This document shows, piece after piece, positions 6,487 through 6,840 of a DNA stretch of 6,840 nucleotides; positions within the stretch are counted from its first letter, which is position 1; each line of letters begins with the position of its first letter. The stretch is from Chloroflexota bacterium (GTDB lineage Bacteria; Chloroflexota; Anaerolineae; Aggregatilineales; Aggregatilineaceae), in assembly GCA_016234525.1 (NCBI GenBank), contig JACRBK010000477.1, positions 1-6,840 of the forward strand. The letters are read 5' to 3'. The notes under the pieces were generated by a model, which was not told where the DNA came from, did no database searches, and saw only the letters and a list, made by a program, of their open reading frames with translations. A program made the position numbers and the translations under genes.

Positions 6487-6513
6487 GGGCACGGCGCCGC
6501 CGCGCCCGGTTTT
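6487..6513 (+). terminator. Possible intrinsic terminator after the transporter
   Basis: GGGC-A-CGG / CCG-C-GCCC can form a short G/C stem with one mismatch around a 5-nt loop (6487-6507), followed by GG and four T (6510-6513). It starts right after the transporter stop. The T-run is short and the stem is broken by one mismatch, so the call is weak. Confidence 0.4.
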
Positions 6514-6547
6514 CCCCTCTCCACCAGCGCAGTGCAGTAGTGAGGGG
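6514..6547. repeat. Imperfect inverted repeat, CCCCTC...GAGGGG
   Basis: CCCCTC (6514-6519) and GAGGGG (6542-6547) can pair, with inner partial pairing (CAC near 6521 and GTG near 6540) and a central GCGCAGTGCAG. It resembles a decayed copy of the G/C-rich palindromic intergenic elements that some genomes carry in many copies. Only one copy is in this window, so the repeat family itself is not shown. Confidence 0.35.
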
Positions 6548-6579
6548 GGGGATAAGGGTAAATGAGGAAAGGCCATACT

Positions 6580-6840
6580 ATGTCCAAACAAAAACGCCAA
6601 CCCCCCAATCCTGATTTGTTGGACCGGTTGTGGAGTGACCTGTTGTTAGCCGGGCGGCTGATCTTTGATCGCCGGGTGAGCGGCATGGCTAAGCTGATCC
6701 CGCTGGCGATGATCGCCTATATTTTCTCCCCGATTGATCTGATTCCCGATTTTTTGCTGCCGTTTGGCATCGTGGACGATCTCAGCGCGTTTCTGGTCGG
6801 GCTGCAACTGTTTTTGCGCAGCGCTCCGCCCGGCGTGGTG
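6580..6840 (+). CDS. DUF1232 (YkvA-like) small membrane protein, partial (runs off right edge)
   Basis: The first 87 residues are visible and the frame is open to the last base. It is recognised by the DUF1232 core YIFSPIDLIPDF at about 47-58, followed by the LPFGIVDDLSAFLVGL block at 60-75. The N-terminus is polar and basic (MSKQKRQPPNPD), then comes an amphipathic stretch and about two hydrophobic segments. The family (including YkvA) consists of small membrane-associated proteins of unclear function. The start is well supported by AGGAAAGG at 6565-6572, 7 nt ahead of the ATG. It is 96 nt from the transporter stop with a possible terminator between, so it may be a separate transcript. The first segment (VSGMAKLIPLAMIAYIF) and the second (IVDDLSAFLVGLQLF) fit a hairpin in the membrane. 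The remaining C-terminal part is unknown. Confidence 0.9.
   Translation, partial: MSKQKRQPPNPDLLDRLWSDLLLAGRLIFDRRVSGMAKLIPLAMIAYIFSPIDLIPDFLLPFGIVDDLSAFLVGLQLFLRSAPPGVV

Noticed and set aside
1..6840. CRISPR array, tRNA/rRNA, insertion sequence or toxin-antitoxin pair
   Set aside because: I found no regularly spaced repeats, cloverleaf-like segments, transposase motifs or small two-gene toxin modules.

Overview
The window looks like ordinary chromosomal DNA of a moderately GC-rich free-living bacterium. The style fits Chloroflexota (secreted TolB-like propellers beside two-component genes, weak or absent Shine-Dalgarno sites, G/C-rich intergenic repeats), but this is an inference from style and no marker gene is present. 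There are no RNA genes, CRISPR arrays, transposases or phage genes.

Left part (1-4280, all minus strand). In transcription order: a secreted beta-propeller protein with SPDG-type repeats (4280-2571); 20 nt later an OmpR/PhoB-type response regulator (2549-1872); a small DUF1801 protein (1764-1336); and a membrane sensor histidine kinase (1170 to beyond base 1, so its ATP-binding domain is cut by the window edge). The propeller and regulator genes are almost certainly co-transcribed. The regulator and kinase form a plausible signalling pair, but the DUF1801 gene sits between them. It is lower in G+C, and both of its flanks carry candidate transcription signals, so it looks like a later insertion into an older regulator-kinase unit. 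The propeller is probably exported and could work outside the membrane together with the kinase's extracellular domain; this is the most interesting idea in the window, but it is inference.

Centre (4281-4467) is a divergent promoter region: a -35/-10 pair facing right and one or two candidates facing left.

Right part (4468-6840, plus strand). An Est30-like carboxylesterase (4468-5259) is followed after 18 nt by a 12-TM major facilitator transporter (5278-6483, GTG start), forming a two-gene operon. A short G/C-rich intergenic region with a possible terminator and an imperfect inverted repeat follows. Then a DUF1232 (YkvA-like) membrane protein starts at 6580 and runs off the right edge.

No clear new defence, mobile or biosynthetic system is visible. 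The items worth follow-up are the secreted propeller/two-component arrangement, the inserted DUF1801 cassette, and several repeat or operator-like motifs in the gaps.
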